Shown in pieces: positions 1-9,394 of a stretch of 64,000 nt of DNA. The notes beneath the pieces are model-generated. The model searched no databases. It was not told where the DNA came from and saw nothing but the letters and a program-made list of their open reading frames with translations. This stretch comes from Akkermansiaceae bacterium (lineage in GTDB: Bacteria; Verrucomicrobiota; Verrucomicrobiia; Verrucomicrobiales; Akkermansiaceae): NCBI GenBank assembly GCA_030725745.1, contig JANRFH010000024.1, positions 1 to 64,000 of the forward strand. Direction: 5' to 3'. Both the position numbers and the translations under genes were made by a program. The first letter of the stretch is position 1. The number at the start of each line of letters is the position of its first letter.

Positions 1-76
1 GGAGGGGCGGAAATCTTCCGCCCAGCAAGCCTAGCCATTTCCGGATTCTTATCGGGCGGTAGATTTCCGCCCCTCC
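1..76. repeat. Long inverted repeat (23-bp arms)
   Basis: Positions 1-23 and 54-76 are reverse complements with one mismatch in 23, separated by a 30-base spacer. The arms are GC-rich (GGAGGGGCGG core) and each contains a smaller palindrome built on GGCGGAA/TTCCGCC. The element lies just past the stop codon of the menaquinone methyltransferase gene, so it could end that transcript, but no T-run follows. It begins exactly at the window edge and may extend further left. It could also be a dispersed palindromic repeat. Confidence 0.7.
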
Positions 77-94
77 TTTCGGCTTCGCCGTAAC

Positions 95-769
95 CTATCC
101 CTTCACAGCCTCATACACCGTCACGACGCCGAAGGTCATTGGTGTGGCTGAGCCTTCCTGAAGCCCGGATTTCTCTAGAAGCTCGATCATCGCTTCCCCA
201 GCAGGAAATTGCTCGATGGAGCCACCGAGGTATTCGTAGGCATCTTTTTCCTTGGTGAGAAAGCCCGCCATCTTCGGCAGGACATTGTGGAGATAGAAAC
301 GGTAGGGCTTCCGCAACACGCCTTTCGGCAGAGAGAAATCGAGAATAAAAAGATGCCCGCCGGGCTTTAGGACGCGTCGCATCTCTTTCAGGCCGAGTTC
401 GTAATCCCCCATATTCCGCAGGCCGAAGGCAACTGTGACGATATCGAACTCCCCTTCCCCGTAAGGCAGATCCAACGCATCGGCGACGAGAGTTTTTCTA
501 ACTCCGCGAGACGAGGCGTGCTCCAGCATTTCTGCACAGAAATCGGTGGCGATGACTTCGCACTCCGGCATTGCGTCTTGGACGGTTAGCGCGAGGTCAC
601 CCGTGCCGCTTGCGACATCAAGGAGCCTCCCAGGCTGGAGTTGCTTGATGCGCTTCGTAACAACATGCCTCCACCAGACATCCGCGCCCATGGAGAGCAC
701 ATGGTTGGTCATCACATAGCGGTCTGCGATTCGCGCGAAGGCGTCTCTGACGTAGGTCGGATCTGGCAT
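95..769 (-). CDS. ubiE: Demethylmenaquinone/2-polyprenyl-benzoquinol C-methyltransferase UbiE/MenG
   Basis: A class I SAM-dependent methyltransferase of 224 aa, the usual length for this family. The SAM-binding glycine motif DVASGTGDLA is at residues 51-60, and the LKPGG segment typical of UbiE follows in the C-terminal half (then LDFSLP). The N-terminal VRDAFARIADRYVMTNHVLSMG stretch matches the UbiE pattern of a helix before the SAM site. The enzyme methylates the ring of demethylmenaquinone, the last step of menaquinone synthesis, at the inner face of the membrane. Without a ubiquinone pathway in view, menG is the more likely role. It is the last of three minus-strand genes (trpB, msrA, ubiE) with short gaps. 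Confidence 0.93.
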   Translation of the reverse strand: MPDPTYVRDAFARIADRYVMTNHVLSMGADVWWRHVVTKRIKQLQPGRLLDVASGTGDLALTVQDAMPECEVIATDFCAEMLEHASSRGVRKTLVADALDLPYGEGEFDIVTVAFGLRNMGDYELGLKEMRRVLKPGGHLFILDFSLPKGVLRKPYRFYLHNVLPKMAGFLTKEKDAYEYLGGSIEQFPAGEAMIELLEKSGLQEGSATPMTFGVVTVYEAVKG

Positions 770-815
770 GGAAGGTAATAAAAGCTGAAAACTGAAATGC
801 TGAAATTTCTCCGGT

Positions 816-1496
816 TCAGTGACCCGCCCCGTCCTTGAGGATGTTCGGGAACTTTTCTTGAAATCTCTTCAGACGCGGGATCGAAACATTCTGGATATAG
901 CCGTTGTCTGGGTTGTTTGTTTCGTAATTCTGATGGTAGTCCTCACCCATCCAGAATTTCTCAAAAGGATACACCTCTGCAGCAACTTCCTCGGGTGCGA
1001 GTTCTTTGTTTAGCGCGGCGATCTTATCGTCGATGATCTTCTTCTGTTCCTCATTCTGATAGAAAATGATCGAGCGGTATTGCGAGCCACGATCGTTTCC
1101 TTGGCCATTCACTTGGGTGACATCCTGGGAGCCGAAATAGACATCTACCAGCGTCGCAAAGCTCACGACCGTCGGATCATAGACGATCTCAACTGCCTCA
1201 GCGTGACCAGTATCACCGGTATTGCTCTCCTCATAGGTGGGGTTATCCGTATGCCCGCCAGAGTAGCCGGAATAGGATTCTTTCACACCTTTGACGCTTT
1301 CGTAAACCGCCTCCACACACCAAAAGCAACCGCTAGCGAAATAGGCGCGCGCCAGCCCGCCCTTCACGGGAACTTCTACGGGTGTGATGCTTTCCTGCGC
1401 TTTATTCTGCATAGTCCGGTCGGTCTTTTCAGCAGTGCAGGAAGTCGCCGAAATCAGTGATGTGAGGGAAGCAAGGAGAAGGATGGACTTTTTCAT
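816..1496 (-). CDS. msrA: Peptide-methionine (S)-S-oxide reductase MsrA, exported
   Basis: MsrA repairs methionine S-sulfoxide in damaged proteins. The catalytic GCFWC motif is at residues 56-60, so Cys57 is the nucleophile, and the conserved TGHAEAVEIVYDP and DRGSQYRS segments follow. The first 20 residues form a hydrophobic signal ending in a cysteine (ATSC), which could be a weak lipobox, so the enzyme probably acts outside the cytoplasm, perhaps anchored as a lipoprotein. At 226 aa it is longer than cytosolic MsrA because of this leader and a short linker. No MsrB domain is fused. It lies 39 bp downstream of trpB and 46 bp upstream of ubiE. Confidence 0.95.
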   Translation of the reverse strand: MKKSILLLASLTSLISATSCTAEKTDRTMQNKAQESITPVEVPVKGGLARAYFASGCFWCVEAVYESVKGVKESYSGYSGGHTDNPTYEESNTGDTGHAEAVEIVYDPTVVSFATLVDVYFGSQDVTQVNGQGNDRGSQYRSIIFYQNEEQKKIIDDKIAALNKELAPEEVAAEVYPFEKFWMGEDYHQNYETNNPDNGYIQNVSIPRLKRFQEKFPNILKDGAGH

Positions 1497-1535
1497 GATC
1501 TACAATATGAGCAAGAGGGCGCGGGTTTATTCCGT

Positions 1536-2756
1536 CTACAATTCAGCGGAAAGATACTTCATCGCCTGCTCCATGTCTTTGTCACCACGGCCAGATACAT
1601 TGACGATGATGATGTCTGTCTTAGGAAGCGAGCCGGCTACTTTGAGGATGTATGCCATGGCATGAGCTGTTTCAAGCGCAGGTATGATACCCTCTGTAGT
1701 AGCCAGATCTTTGAACCCGGCGAGCGCCTCATCATCTGTGGCGTAGGTGTATTCCACGCGCCCCGCCTCTTGGAGAAATGCATGCTCGGGGCCGATAGCT
1801 GCGTAATCCAGCCCTGCGGAAACAGAATGAGTCAACTCGATCTGACCGTCGTCGTTCGCCAGCAACCAGGTCTTCGTGCCCTGCAGAACGCCAAGTTTTC
1901 CACCTTGGAAACGTGCAGCATGGCGCTCGGGTATTATCCCGTCGCCTCCCGCTTCGACACCTACCATACGAACATTTTTATCTCCGAGAAACGGATGGAA
2001 TAGGCCGATCGCATTCGATCCGCCGCCAACACAGGCCACAAGCATGTCCGGCAACCTACCTTCTCGCTCAAGGATCTGTTCACGAGCTTCAACACCAATC
2101 ACGCGGTGGAAGTCGCGGACGATCATCGGAAACGGATGTGAACCCAGTGCTGAGCCGATGATGTAGTGAGTGTTTTCCACGCTGGCGACCCAGTCTCGCA
2201 TTGCCTCGTTCACGGCCTCCTTGAGCGTGGCCTGTCCAGCGGTGACAGCACGAACCTCCGCACCCATGAGGCGCATACGGGCGACGTTAAGCGCCTGCCT
2301 TTCCATATCTACCGCGCCCATATAAACGACACAGCTCATCCCGAAACGTGCGCAGACAGTGGCTGTAGCCACGCCGTGCTGGCCTGCGCCGGTTTCAGCG
2401 ATGATACGGGTTTTTCCGAGCCGCTTCGCCAGCAGAATCTGACCGAGCGCGTTGTTGATCTTGTGCGCCCCTGTGTGGAGGAGGTCTTCGCGCTTGAGGT
2501 AAATTTTTGCTCCGCCGAGCTTTTCCGTCCACCGCTCTGCGAAATACAGGGGCGTCGGGCGACCGACGTAGTTTTTAAGTAGATCATCGAGCTCACGTTG
2601 GAACTCAGGATCTGCCTTCGCGTCTTCGTAGGCCTTGGCGAGATCCTGCAAAGGTGTCATCAAGGTCTCCGGGACAAACATTCCGCCGAATTGGCCGAAG
2701 TGTCCTTTTGCGTCAGGTAAGGTGTCGTTGGCGGGTGGGTGGGCTACAGGGTTCAT
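1536..2756 (-). CDS. trpB: Tryptophan synthase beta subunit
   Basis: TrpB condenses indole with serine using PLP. The PLP lysine lies in HTGAHKINN (about residue 99), and the GGGSNAIG phosphate-binding loop is present. The frame is open from a TTG at 2768, but the ATG at 2756 is preferred. It shares four bases (ATGA) with the stop codon of the upstream L,D-transpeptidase, a classic coupling arrangement, and gives MNPVAH as the start. The protein is 406 aa, the normal length. No trpA or other trp gene is next to it, so the tryptophan genes are dispersed here, and the coupling to a cell-wall enzyme is unusual. Confidence 0.95.
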   Translation of the reverse strand: MNPVAHPPANDTLPDAKGHFGQFGGMFVPETLMTPLQDLAKAYEDAKADPEFQRELDDLLKNYVGRPTPLYFAERWTEKLGGAKIYLKREDLLHTGAHKINNALGQILLAKRLGKTRIIAETGAGQHGVATATVCARFGMSCVVYMGAVDMERQALNVARMRLMGAEVRAVTAGQATLKEAVNEAMRDWVASVENTHYIIGSALGSHPFPMIVRDFHRVIGVEAREQILEREGRLPDMLVACVGGGSNAIGLFHPFLGDKNVRMVGVEAGGDGIIPERHAARFQGGKLGVLQGTKTWLLANDDGQIELTHSVSAGLDYAAIGPEHAFLQEAGRVEYTYATDDEALAGFKDLATTEGIIPALETAHAMAYILKVAGSLPKTDIIIVNVSGRGDKDMEQAMKYLSAEL

Positions 2757-3478
2757 GGCAGTTTCCAAAGGGTTTTGTATTTCTCGTATTCCGCTCGGGG
2801 CAAGAGGACGTAAAGCGGGCGACGCCCCGGGTCAACCGTTGCTATTAACCAACGCATTTTATCCTCCACCATCGTTGTGCATCCGGCCGTCGCCGCAGCG
2901 CCTTCCCTGCGCCAGATATGGAAGAAAATGGAGGAGCCGCCGTTTGCCACCACATTCGGGTAGGCATTGTGCCCAATGAACATTTTCAGTGAGTGCGGAT
3001 AGTCATTCTGAACCATCTGCGCTTTCTTTTCCCATTCCGTAGATGGCTCATGATCGAGCGTGATGAACTGGTTGTAATACTTCGAATTCACATCCTCCAC
3101 CCACAAATCGCGGGTTGTCACCTGATGGTAGAAGGTCTTCGCGTTCTTCTTCACGCTTTTGTGGGAGCCCCAAACACCTCCGAGATCGAACACGCCCGCC
3201 GGTGAGCGCCCGTCACCCTCCTTCTTCAGCGTAGCGCCACTGGGGTTTGGATGAATTCCCCTGCCCCACACCAGCCCCTTTGCGCCGAGGCGACCTTTCC
3301 ACTCGCTCCCGACTCGCTGCCACTGCCCGCCTTTCTTCTCATAATATGTTAAAGTGACGTTTGAGGAATTCCACCCATCCGCCACTCCCACCACGCACTG
3401 ACTAGAGCCAGCGGGAAGCTCGAAGGCCGAGACCACGACAAGGCTGAAAATATACACGAAGAATGCTGCAAATCTCAT
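2753..3478 (-). CDS. Exported L,D-transpeptidase (YkuD-like)
   Basis: This is a cell-wall enzyme of 241 aa with an N-terminal signal peptide of about 20 residues. The YkuD active site is recognisable: FFHIW with His187, then TAGCTTM with the nucleophile Cys200. The segment before it ([13 protein letters not shown], about 88-100) matches the substrate-side loop of the fold. Such enzymes make or edit 3-3 peptidoglycan cross-links or attach lipoproteins, acting in the periplasm. The exact subfamily is unclear; it resembles the murein transpeptidase-like group with GC-T rather than the SHGC motif of ErfK. It is the first gene of a minus-strand unit and overlaps trpB by four bases. Confidence 0.82.
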   Translation of the reverse strand: MRFAAFFVYIFSLVVVSAFELPAGSSQCVVGVADGWNSSNVTLTYYEKKGGQWQRVGSEWKGRLGAKGLVWGRGIHPNPSGATLKKEGDGRSPAGVFDLGGVWGSHKSVKKNAKTFYHQVTTRDLWVEDVNSKYYNQFITLDHEPSTEWEKKAQMVQNDYPHSLKMFIGHNAYPNVVANGGSSIFFHIWRREGAAATAGCTTMVEDKMRWLIATVDPGRRPLYVLLPRAEYEKYKTLWKLP

Positions 3479-3584
3479 CGCCAGAACATGACCCTAGTTT
3501 CACGGGAGCGCAACCCGATCCGATACGCTGACCTCGATAAATTTAAGGTTTATTAAATTTTATTTTCCGGCATTATCCGAATTT

Positions 3585-4664
3585 ATGCGAAGCAAAGCCA
3601 TCTCCCTGCTACAGGAACTCACCGAAGCGCATTCCGTCTCCGGTCATGAAGACGAAGTCCGTGCCATCTTTACCGACGAACTCTCCGATGTAGGCCCGCT
3701 CGCGGCAGACAAGAACGGTTCGGTCATTTGCGCCCATGGGAAAGACGGGCCGCGCGTCCTCATCGCAGGGCACATGGATGAGGTGGGCTTCATGGTGCAA
3801 AACCTCACGCTCGATGGCTTTATTCAGTTCGTCACCATCGGCGGCTGGTGGACGCAGGTCATGCTCGGCCAACGCGTGCAAATCCTCACCCGCAGCGGCG
3901 AGAAGATCACTGGTGTTATCGGCAGCAAGCCCGTGCATTACCTACCGCCATCACAACGTGATAATCCAGTGCCGGTCGAGGCGATGTTTATCGATGTCGG
4001 CGCCTCATCACGTAGGGAGCTGGAGGACGACTTTCATATCGCGCTCGGCGATCCCATCGCGCCGCTCTCCGCTTTCACCCCTTTGACCAAGGCGGATCTC
4101 TACATGGCCAAGGCATTCGACAACCGTGTGGGCATGGCGGGCGTCATCCAATCCGCGCTCAATCTCAGCCAAAGCGATCACCCGAATGAAATTGTATTCG
4201 CCGGGAGCGTTCAGGAGGAGGTCGGGCTACGTGGTGCACGCACCCTAGCGAATTTCGTAAAACCCGATGTCGCGATCGTCCTCGAAGGGCCACCCGCCGA
4301 TGATACACCGGGATTCAACATTCTCGAAAGTCAGGGCAAACTCGGAGGAGGCGTCCAGATCAGGATGTATGACCCCAGCGCTATTGGAAACCCCCGCCTT
4401 GCCGAACTCGCCATCCAAACCGCGAAAGCTGCAAACATCCCCCATCAAGTCACTGTCAGACGGAGCGGCGGCACGGATGCTGGCTCCTTCCACATCGCCA
4501 ACCAAGGCATTCCCTGCGTTGTGCTCGGCGTCCCTGCGCGCTACATCCACTCGCACAACGCGATCATCGACATCGAGGACTACCTCGCGATGGTTGATCT
4601 CACCATCGCCCTCGCCAATAAGCTGGACGAAGGCACTGTGGAATCCCTGACACGCTACCTGTAA
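3585..4664 (+). CDS. M42 family aminopeptidase/endoglucanase-like metallopeptidase
   Basis: A 359-aa cytosolic dizinc/dicobalt peptidase of the M42 (glutamyl aminopeptidase, FrvX/PepA-like) group. Predicted metal ligands and catalytic residues are His63 and Asp65 (AGHMDEVG), Asp179 (AFDNRVG), Glu211/Glu212 (VQEEVGLRG), Glu234 (in place of the Asp often seen) and His322/His324 (RYIHSHN). Members trim peptides from the N-terminus as large tetrahedral assemblies. Many were once annotated as endoglucanase M, a label not supported by biochemistry. The gene is transcribed away from the transpeptidase-trpB unit. The 106-bp space between them is AT-rich with no clear ribosome binding site before the ATG. 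Confidence 0.9.
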   Translation: MRSKAISLLQELTEAHSVSGHEDEVRAIFTDELSDVGPLAADKNGSVICAHGKDGPRVLIAGHMDEVGFMVQNLTLDGFIQFVTIGGWWTQVMLGQRVQILTRSGEKITGVIGSKPVHYLPPSQRDNPVPVEAMFIDVGASSRRELEDDFHIALGDPIAPLSAFTPLTKADLYMAKAFDNRVGMAGVIQSALNLSQSDHPNEIVFAGSVQEEVGLRGARTLANFVKPDVAIVLEGPPADDTPGFNILESQGKLGGGVQIRMYDPSAIGNPRLAELAIQTAKAANIPHQVTVRRSGGTDAGSFHIANQGIPCVVLGVPARYIHSHNAIIDIEDYLAMVDLTIALANKLDEGTVESLTRYL

Positions 4665-4679
4665 AAGCAGCCTCACGGC

Positions 4680-6521
4680 TCACTCCACGGTAACGCTCTT
4701 CGCAAGATTTCTCGGCTGATCAATTTCGCATCCGCGAAGTCGCGCGACGTGATAGGAGAATAGCTGCAATGCAACTACGGCTGGAATTGTAGCAACCAAC
4801 GGATGAGCACGTGGGATGGAGATTACGTCATCCATCACCTCTGCTGCTTCGGCATCTCCTTCGGTCACGATTCCGAGAATCCTTGCTCCACGTGCACGGC
4901 ATTCCTCAACGTTGCCAAGTGTCTTATCCTTCGCAGGCTCCTCGCAGGCTACGGCAATCACGGGTGTACCCGGCTGAAGAAGGGCAATAGGGCCGTGTTT
5001 CAGCTCGGCTGCATGGTAGCCCTCCGCATGGATGTATGAAATTTCCTTAAGCTTCAATGCACCTTCGAGAGCCACCGGATACATAGGGCCGCGACCGATA
5101 AAGAAGGCATGCTCGTTATCCAAATATTTCGCGGCGATCTCAGCGATCATGTCGTTTTTCTCGATGACACGGCTGACTAGCTCCGGGATAGCGTGGATTT
5201 CTTGCGCAAGCTTTAGCCCCTCTTCGCGTGAGAATCTGCGTCCACGGCCGAGCTTCAACGCCATCATCAACAGCACGCTGACCTGGCAGGTGAAAGCTTT
5301 GGTGGACGCGACGGAAATCTCGGGTCCGGCATGGAGATAGACTCCACGCCCAGTCTCACGGGCAATCGTGGAGCCGACCACATTGACCAAACTCATCACG
5401 AACGCGCCTTTCTGCTGCGCCTCGCGCACAGCCGCTAGGGTGTCCGCCGTTTCGCCGGATTGGGAAATGGCCACCACAAAGTCGCGGCTGCCCATAATCG
5501 GATTTCGATAGCGGAACTCTGCCGCCTGCTGCACCTCCGCATTGATGTCTGCGATATCCTCGAAGGCGTATTCGCCGACCATCGCCGCATGCAGAGAGGT
5601 GCCACAACCGACCATTACCACACGTGAAAGCTCCGCCAGTTCGCGCTGCGAAGTCGCCATTCCAGCCAAGACCGAGGAGCCAAGCTGAAGATCCAGCCTG
5701 CCTCGAGTGGCATTGGACAACGCATCCGGTTGCTCGTGGATTTCCTTGAGCATGAAATGTTCGTAGCCGCCTTTTTCCGCCGCTTTCTCATCCATACCGA
5801 GCTCTGCGATCTCACGTGTGACGGGAACGTTATTTAGATCACGGATGTCCACGGCATCTGCCGAAACGATAGCGATGTCATTGTCATCGAGATAGATCAC
5901 ACGTTGGGTGTGTGCTAGAATGGCTGAGGCATCTGATGCGATGATCGCCTCGCCATCGCCGACACCGATCACGATAGGACTACCCCGGCGTGCTGTAATG
6001 ATTTTTCCGGGTTCTTTTGCGGAAACTACGGCAATCCCGAACGTCCCCTCTACTTGATGCAGTGCATCGCAGACCGCTTGGAACAAATCGCCTTTGTAGC
6101 AATCTCCAATAAGATGAGCGAGCACCTCGGTATCGGTTTCCGAATGAAAATGATGACCTTTGCTCTCCATCCTAGCACGTAGCGCACGGTAGTTCTCGAT
6201 GATTCCGTTGTGGACAAGGGCGATGTCCCCGGTTTCGTCGAGGTGTGGGTGGGCGTTGACTTCCGTCGGCGGCCCGTGGGTTGCCCAACGTGTATGGGCG
6301 ATGCCGGTAGAGGCAGTCTGGTAAAGGCCAGGATCCCACGCGGCGTGGGCACGTTCGCTGAGATTGGCAACCTTTCCGGAAGCCTTGGAGACCTTCACCT
6401 GCGCACCGTCGATCAATGCAAGCCCAGCCGAGTCATAGCCCCGGTATTCCAGACGTTTCAACCCACCGATCAACACGGAAGCCGCGTTCGCCTTGCCAAT
6501 ATATCCAACTATTCCGCACAT
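4680..6521 (-). CDS. glmS: Glutamine-fructose-6-phosphate aminotransferase GlmS
   Basis: GlmS makes glucosamine-6-phosphate from fructose-6-phosphate and glutamine, the entry step to peptidoglycan and LPS amino sugars. The start at 6521 is fixed by the catalytic Cys2 of the N-terminal glutaminase (MCGIVGYIG); the open frame extends 19 codons further but would mask this residue. After the class II glutaminase domain come two SIS isomerase domains, with GCGTSLHA and SQSGETADT typical of the first. The C-terminal PRNLAKSVTVE is the conserved tail. The protein is 613 aa. It ends an operon with the acyltransferase and glmM genes, 25 bp after the former. No glmS ribozyme was seen in that short gap. 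Confidence 0.96.
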   Translation of the reverse strand: MCGIVGYIGKANAASVLIGGLKRLEYRGYDSAGLALIDGAQVKVSKASGKVANLSERAHAAWDPGLYQTASTGIAHTRWATHGPPTEVNAHPHLDETGDIALVHNGIIENYRALRARMESKGHHFHSETDTEVLAHLIGDCYKGDLFQAVCDALHQVEGTFGIAVVSAKEPGKIITARRGSPIVIGVGDGEAIIASDASAILAHTQRVIYLDDNDIAIVSADAVDIRDLNNVPVTREIAELGMDEKAAEKGGYEHFMLKEIHEQPDALSNATRGRLDLQLGSSVLAGMATSQRELAELSRVVMVGCGTSLHAAMVGEYAFEDIADINAEVQQAAEFRYRNPIMGSRDFVVAISQSGETADTLAAVREAQQKGAFVMSLVNVVGSTIARETGRGVYLHAGPEISVASTKAFTCQVSVLLMMALKLGRGRRFSREEGLKLAQEIHAIPELVSRVIEKNDMIAEIAAKYLDNEHAFFIGRGPMYPVALEGALKLKEISYIHAEGYHAAELKHGPIALLQPGTPVIAVACEEPAKDKTLGNVEECRARGARILGIVTEGDAEAAEVMDDVISIPRAHPLVATIPAVVALQLFSYHVARLRGCEIDQPRNLAKSVTVE

Positions 6522-6546
6522 ATAATTTGTTCTTCTGAAATCTGTT

Positions 6547-7242
6547 TCAGGGACGGAGATCCCTGTCCACCACCTCACCGGGGCGGGTGGTCATGTTGGG
6601 CCATATTTTCCTTCCGGGATAGATCAAAGTGCCGATGCCTGTGTGCACTCCATCACCAACCACGACACCGAATTTCCTTCGACCAGTATCCACCAATTCA
6701 CATTCCACAGCAGATCTGTGGTTCGCGCCATCGTGACGGAGGTTCGAAACATTCGTTCCTGCACCGAAATTCACTCCCACACCGAGTATCGAGTCACCGA
6801 CGTAGGAAAGGTGGCCAACATTCGTCTTGCTCAGAATAATGCAGTTCTTCACCTCAACGGACTGCCCAATGTGGCAGTTGTCACCGATGCTGGTATTTCC
6901 CCGGATGTAACAGTTGGGTCCAATCTTGCAATTTTCACCGATCACTACGTTCCCCTCGATGAAAACTCCCGGCAAGACCCTCGTTCCCTTGCCAATTTTC
7001 ACCTTCCCTTCGATGACCGCCGAGGCATGCACCTCGCCCTCGATTTCGTCTTCGGTGATTCCACCCACAATCTTTTCGTTGATCGCCAGCAGATCCCATG
7101 GGAAACGACAGTTTGAAATCATCGATTCTATTCCAGCATCGGCAGTCGATTTCCAATCCTTCAGCGGCTTGTTCGCCACCGGAAAGTCCTCCATCGCACG
7201 TGTCAGAGTCAGTGGCCAGCCGTTTGGATCCGCCCCGTTCAT
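6547..7242 (-). CDS. GlmU-like left-handed beta-helix acyltransferase without uridylyltransferase domain
   Basis: A 231-aa protein made mostly of hexapeptide repeats (isoleucine-rich, about residues 65-215), the left-handed beta-helix of sugar acyltransferases. The end of the helix carries NLRHDG and DTGRRKFG, which match the acetyltransferase half of archaeal bifunctional GlmU-type enzymes more than bacterial GlmU. The nucleotidyltransferase half is missing; only a short N-terminal tail resembles its end. The ATG at 7242 overlaps the glmM stop by four bases (ATGA), so this start is preferred over one 14 codons earlier. Placed between glmM and glmS, it most likely acetylates glucosamine-1-phosphate, the product of GlmM. 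The uridylyl transfer would need another gene. Confidence 0.82.
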   Translation of the reverse strand: MNGADPNGWPLTLTRAMEDFPVANKPLKDWKSTADAGIESMISNCRFPWDLLAINEKIVGGITEDEIEGEVHASAVIEGKVKIGKGTRVLPGVFIEGNVVIGENCKIGPNCYIRGNTSIGDNCHIGQSVEVKNCIILSKTNVGHLSYVGDSILGVGVNFGAGTNVSNLRHDGANHRSAVECELVDTGRRKFGVVVGDGVHTGIGTLIYPGRKIWPNMTTRPGEVVDRDLRP

Positions 7243-8573
7243 CCGATTTCCTCCTCGATCGCTGCACTGAATTTCTTGATCCACAGATCTACCGTATCCG
7301 CATCCTTGTGCTCTACAAGCACTCGGATCTTCTTCTCGGTGCCGGAGTATCGGATCAACTGGCGCCCTTGGCTGCCAAAGGTCTTTACCGCCTCAGAAAT
7401 GAGTGCCTGTAATTTAGCTAGGCTCTCAACTGGAGGTTTCTCGCTCACTGGCAAGTTCACCAAGCGGCTCGGATACTCACGCATCACGCCAGCCAGCTCT
7501 GCGAGGGATTTGCCCTTCTCCTTCATCATCCGGCAGACCTGCAGGGCACTTACGATGCCATCCCCAGTCGTCGCATGATCCGCGAAAATGAGATGCCCGG
7601 AGTTTTCACCACCGAAGGATAGCCCATCGGCGCGCATTCTTTCCAAAACCATTCTATCCCCCACCCCAGTGCGCAGAACGGAAATCCCCGCCTCTCGCAT
7701 CGCCTCATCCAGCCCAAGATTGCTCATGACTGTCGCGACCATCGTGTCGTTCTTGAGTTTCCCAGCAGCCTTAAGACCCAGTGCGCACATCGCGAGTGTC
7801 CTGTCACCGCTTACTATTTTTCCTGTCGCATCGGTAAAAATCACCCGATCCGCATCTCCGTCCAGCGAGACACCTAGATCCGCGCCGCACTCAACAACCA
7901 TACGACCCGCTGCTTCCGCGTGGAGTGCGCCACAGTCTTTATTGATATTCCTGCCATCCGGCTCTACTGCGATCTCCACCACTTCTGCCCCTAGATCCCG
8001 GAAAATTTCTGGAGCGATGCGGAAGCCCGCACCGTTCCCCGCATCGAGCACGAGTTTCAGTCCGGAAAGGTTCATGCCGCCAATACTTGCCTTCGCGCTC
8101 TCCCGGTAAATCTCCAGCCCCTCCACAAGCGTCGTTTCAGATCCACCTGCCACATTGGTCGGCGCTGCACCTTCCGCCAGTAGCAAATCCTCAACCTTCG
8201 ACTCCAGCTCGTCTGGCAGCTTAAAACCATCGCCACCGAAGACCTTCATGCCGTTGTCCTCGTAAGGGTTGTGGGAAGCGGTTAGCATCACTGCGGCTGT
8301 CGCCCCAGTCTTTCTGACTAGCAGTGCCACTGCGGGGGTCGGCATCACACCGAGCCTCACCACAGCAGCCCCGGAGGCAAGAAGCCCTTCGATAAGGCCC
8401 TGTTCAAGCACCTCGCCCGACTCCCTAGTATCACGACCGATCAAGATCTGCGCCTTACTACCGTCTCCGAGAACGGAAACCACCGCACGCCCGAGCTTCG
8501 CAGCCATCTCAGCCGTGACCGGATACTCATGCGCCTTGCCCCTTATTCCATCCGTTCCGAACAATTTTCCCAT
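7239..8573 (-). CDS. glmM: Phosphoglucosamine mutase GlmM
   Basis: GlmM converts glucosamine-6-phosphate to glucosamine-1-phosphate. The 444-aa length is typical of bacterial GlmM. The start MGKLFGTDGIRG is diagnostic, the phosphoserine is Ser100 in TASHNP, the metal-binding loop is DGDADR, and the sugar-binding GGENSGH is specific for amino sugar mutases. A C-terminal RYSGTE phosphate-binding loop is present. The gene begins the glmM - acyltransferase - glmS operon and overlaps the next gene by four bases. Confidence 0.96.
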   Translation of the reverse strand: MGKLFGTDGIRGKAHEYPVTAEMAAKLGRAVVSVLGDGSKAQILIGRDTRESGEVLEQGLIEGLLASGAAVVRLGVMPTPAVALLVRKTGATAAVMLTASHNPYEDNGMKVFGGDGFKLPDELESKVEDLLLAEGAAPTNVAGGSETTLVEGLEIYRESAKASIGGMNLSGLKLVLDAGNGAGFRIAPEIFRDLGAEVVEIAVEPDGRNINKDCGALHAEAAGRMVVECGADLGVSLDGDADRVIFTDATGKIVSGDRTLAMCALGLKAAGKLKNDTMVATVMSNLGLDEAMREAGISVLRTGVGDRMVLERMRADGLSFGGENSGHLIFADHATTGDGIVSALQVCRMMKEKGKSLAELAGVMREYPSRLVNLPVSEKPPVESLAKLQALISEAVKTFGSQGRQLIRYSGTEKKIRVLVEHKDADTVDLWIKKFSAAIEEEIG

Positions 8574-8685
8574 CTATTCTGATTTCTCGTTTCGGAGAGC
8601 ATCCTGTTCAGCCACAGCCTTTCGCACAAGAATGTTTCCAGCCCAGAGTTGGCAACTTTGCAGGGCAATAAATATCCTAAATGAG

Positions 8686-9192
8686 CTAACCCTGATAATT
8701 AGACCCTTGAGCTTCCAATTTTTTTATTAGAGCCAAGATAAGGATTAGCGGAATGAGCGCGACCACTCCGAACAGGCAGTCCACCAGCCGCCAATAGATC
8801 GGAATATCCCGTATCTCACCACAGACAAACGCCAGCGGAAAAACCAGTAAAGCAGCCCAAATACCCACCCGGAATACCCCTTGGTATCTCACCGGCTCCC
8901 GGTAGGCTGGCACAAAGAAAAGCGCGATGACGATGTGCCCGAAGGCCAGCCAATCCGTGCCATAGGCAATGAACGGATAAGAAGCGTAAGTATCCTCCAG
9001 ACCCATTCGGACAAGGAGTATCCAGTGCGCAAGCCCGCTGTATCCGGCTGGATCCAAGTTCCCTTCCGTATCGACGAAGAATTTCGCGAGCAGATTCAGC
9101 TCATGCAGTAGTGGAAATGCGGTCACACCGCTGACCACTAGCCCTACGATGATGATTGCTGTCAGGATACGGATTTTACGAAGTGAACTCAT
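8686..9192 (-). CDS. Small four-helix membrane protein, function unknown
   Basis: I do not recognise this 168-aa protein. It has four hydrophobic segments, at about residues 8-28, 78-98, 107-127 and 138-160, joined by short loops. The first loop (HELNLLAKFFVDTEGNLDPAGYSGLAHW) is the longest and would lie outside the cytoplasm. No catalytic motif is visible. The gene stands 112 bp upstream of glmM on the same strand, so it could be the first gene of that unit, but the gap is large enough for a separate promoter. It is divergent from the lysine-rich membrane protein gene. Confidence 0.7.
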   Translation of the reverse strand: MSSLRKIRILTAIIIVGLVVSGVTAFPLLHELNLLAKFFVDTEGNLDPAGYSGLAHWILLVRMGLEDTYASYPFIAYGTDWLAFGHIVIALFFVPAYREPVRYQGVFRVGIWAALLVFPLAFVCGEIRDIPIYWRLVDCLFGVVALIPLILILALIKKLEAQGSNYQG

Positions 9193-9394
9193 CAGACGGA
9201 GACTCTAACAACGCCAAGCACTCTACCACAAGCTCACTGCTTTATCGTCACCTGCTCCAGAAAAGATGTCAGGAAGGAAAAAATCAACAAATCGCTCCAC
9301 TTGTATTCTCTACAAAGGGGAATTTGGGGGAAATCGTGACTTTCTTCTCTCGCCAAGCGGGCGCGTGGCTTTTAAAAAGCCCCAAGCACCCGTG

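Noticed and set aside
4669-4680. AGCC/GGCT hairpin at the convergent ends of the M42 peptidase and glmS genes
   Set aside because: A four-base stem is too short to call, although a T-run follows on the minus strand.
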